Shown piece after piece: positions 63,908 to 64,000 of a stretch of DNA of 64,000 nucleotides (the stretch's first letter is position 1; each line of letters starts with the position of its first letter). Source of the stretch: Pigmentiphaga sp. (GTDB lineage Bacteria; Pseudomonadota; Gammaproteobacteria; Burkholderiales; Burkholderiaceae_B). Location of the stretch: assembly GCA_023228945.1 (NCBI GenBank), contig JALOAI010000005.1:62001-126000 (forward strand), given 5' to 3'. The position numbers were made by a program, and so were the translations under genes. The notes under the pieces were generated by a model. The model saw nothing but the letters and a program-made list of their open reading frames with translations, was not told the DNA's origin and ran no database searches.

Positions 63908-64000
63908 CTACCCCCCGGTCGCTTTGCGACTTCCTCCCCGAGGGAGGATTCGCACTTGGGGCGGCTCGGCGCGCTGGATGGACTACCCTCCGGTCGCTTT
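63908..64000. repeat. 75-bp tandem repeat, second family
   Basis: CTACCCCCCGGTCGCTTT at 63908-63925 recurs as CTACCCTCCGGTCGCTTT at 63983-64000, one unit (75 bp) later. The unit includes a CCTCCC/GGGAGG hairpin and CTTGGGGCGGCTCGGCGCGC. The array runs off the window. It starts 26 bp after the aceA stop. Confidence 0.8.

Overview
The window is about 64 kb of high-GC bacterial chromosome. Gene content and order point to a betaproteobacterium of the Alcaligenaceae (Bordetella/Achromobacter/Pigmentiphaga neighbourhood). The evidence is the lptC-lptA-lptB-hpf-ptsN-hprK block, the uvrA/MFS/ssb arrangement, Bug-type (TctC) solute receptors, an orphan MltD-GloB-methyltransferase-RnhA block, and GC-rich intergenic hairpin repeats. 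The genus is an inference. No rRNA, CRISPR array, complete insertion sequence or prophage is visible.

Layout: 0.2-0.9 kb holds tRNA-Asn and a T4 endonuclease V-like UV repair glycosylase. 1-6.6 kb is a leftward block for HPr kinase, PTS-Ntr, ribosome hibernation, LPS transport (LptA/B/C) and Kdo synthesis (KdsC/D). 6.8-12.8 kb holds apt, uvrA, an MFS exporter and ssb, with an array of hairpin repeats between uvrA and the exporter. 12.9-24.5 kb is an accessory catabolic region: a GntR regulator, a decayed FAD monooxygenase, a LeuCD-like hydratase pair, HipBA toxin-antitoxin, a LysR/Bug pair, an intact FAD monooxygenase, a feruloyl-CoA synthase-like ligase and a divergent TetR. 24.6-30.2 kb has a small TPR protein, an OmpR-type two-component system with a TonB-dependent receptor behind Fur-like boxes, and VapBC. 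30.3-43 kb is mostly core: tesA/ybbA, tRNA-Val, dnaQ, a GH3 lipoprotein, an RND pump with its adaptor, rnhA, a methyltransferase, gloB, mltD and fabI. 43-50.9 kb holds a TPR-methyltransferase, a 42-residue basic protein, a DUF2889 protein, sucCD, a TerC protein, a pilin-like micropeptide, a sirtuin and a BASS-type transporter. 51-55 kb holds an arylformamidase-like hydrolase, a doubly damaged Bug receptor gene, LysR and MFS. 55.2-61.8 kb is pdxJ-acpS-nagZ-uvrC-pgsA plus a fosmidomycin-resistance-like MFS. 62.6-63.9 kb is isocitrate lyase behind a long AT-rich upstream region.

How the parts fit: the accessory genes suggest uptake (Bug), ring hydroxylation (FAD monooxygenase), CoA activation (ligase) and hydration (LeuCD-like) of an aromatic or carboxylic substrate, each with a local regulator. 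The substrate cannot be read from sequence.

The most unusual signals are these: the ~80-bp repeat family, whose stems differ between copies but keep pairing; a copy of it sitting inside the signal-peptide region of a Bug gene; two other long inverted-repeat elements (41932-42093 and 61990-62139); and two well-supported genes shorter than 50 codons.
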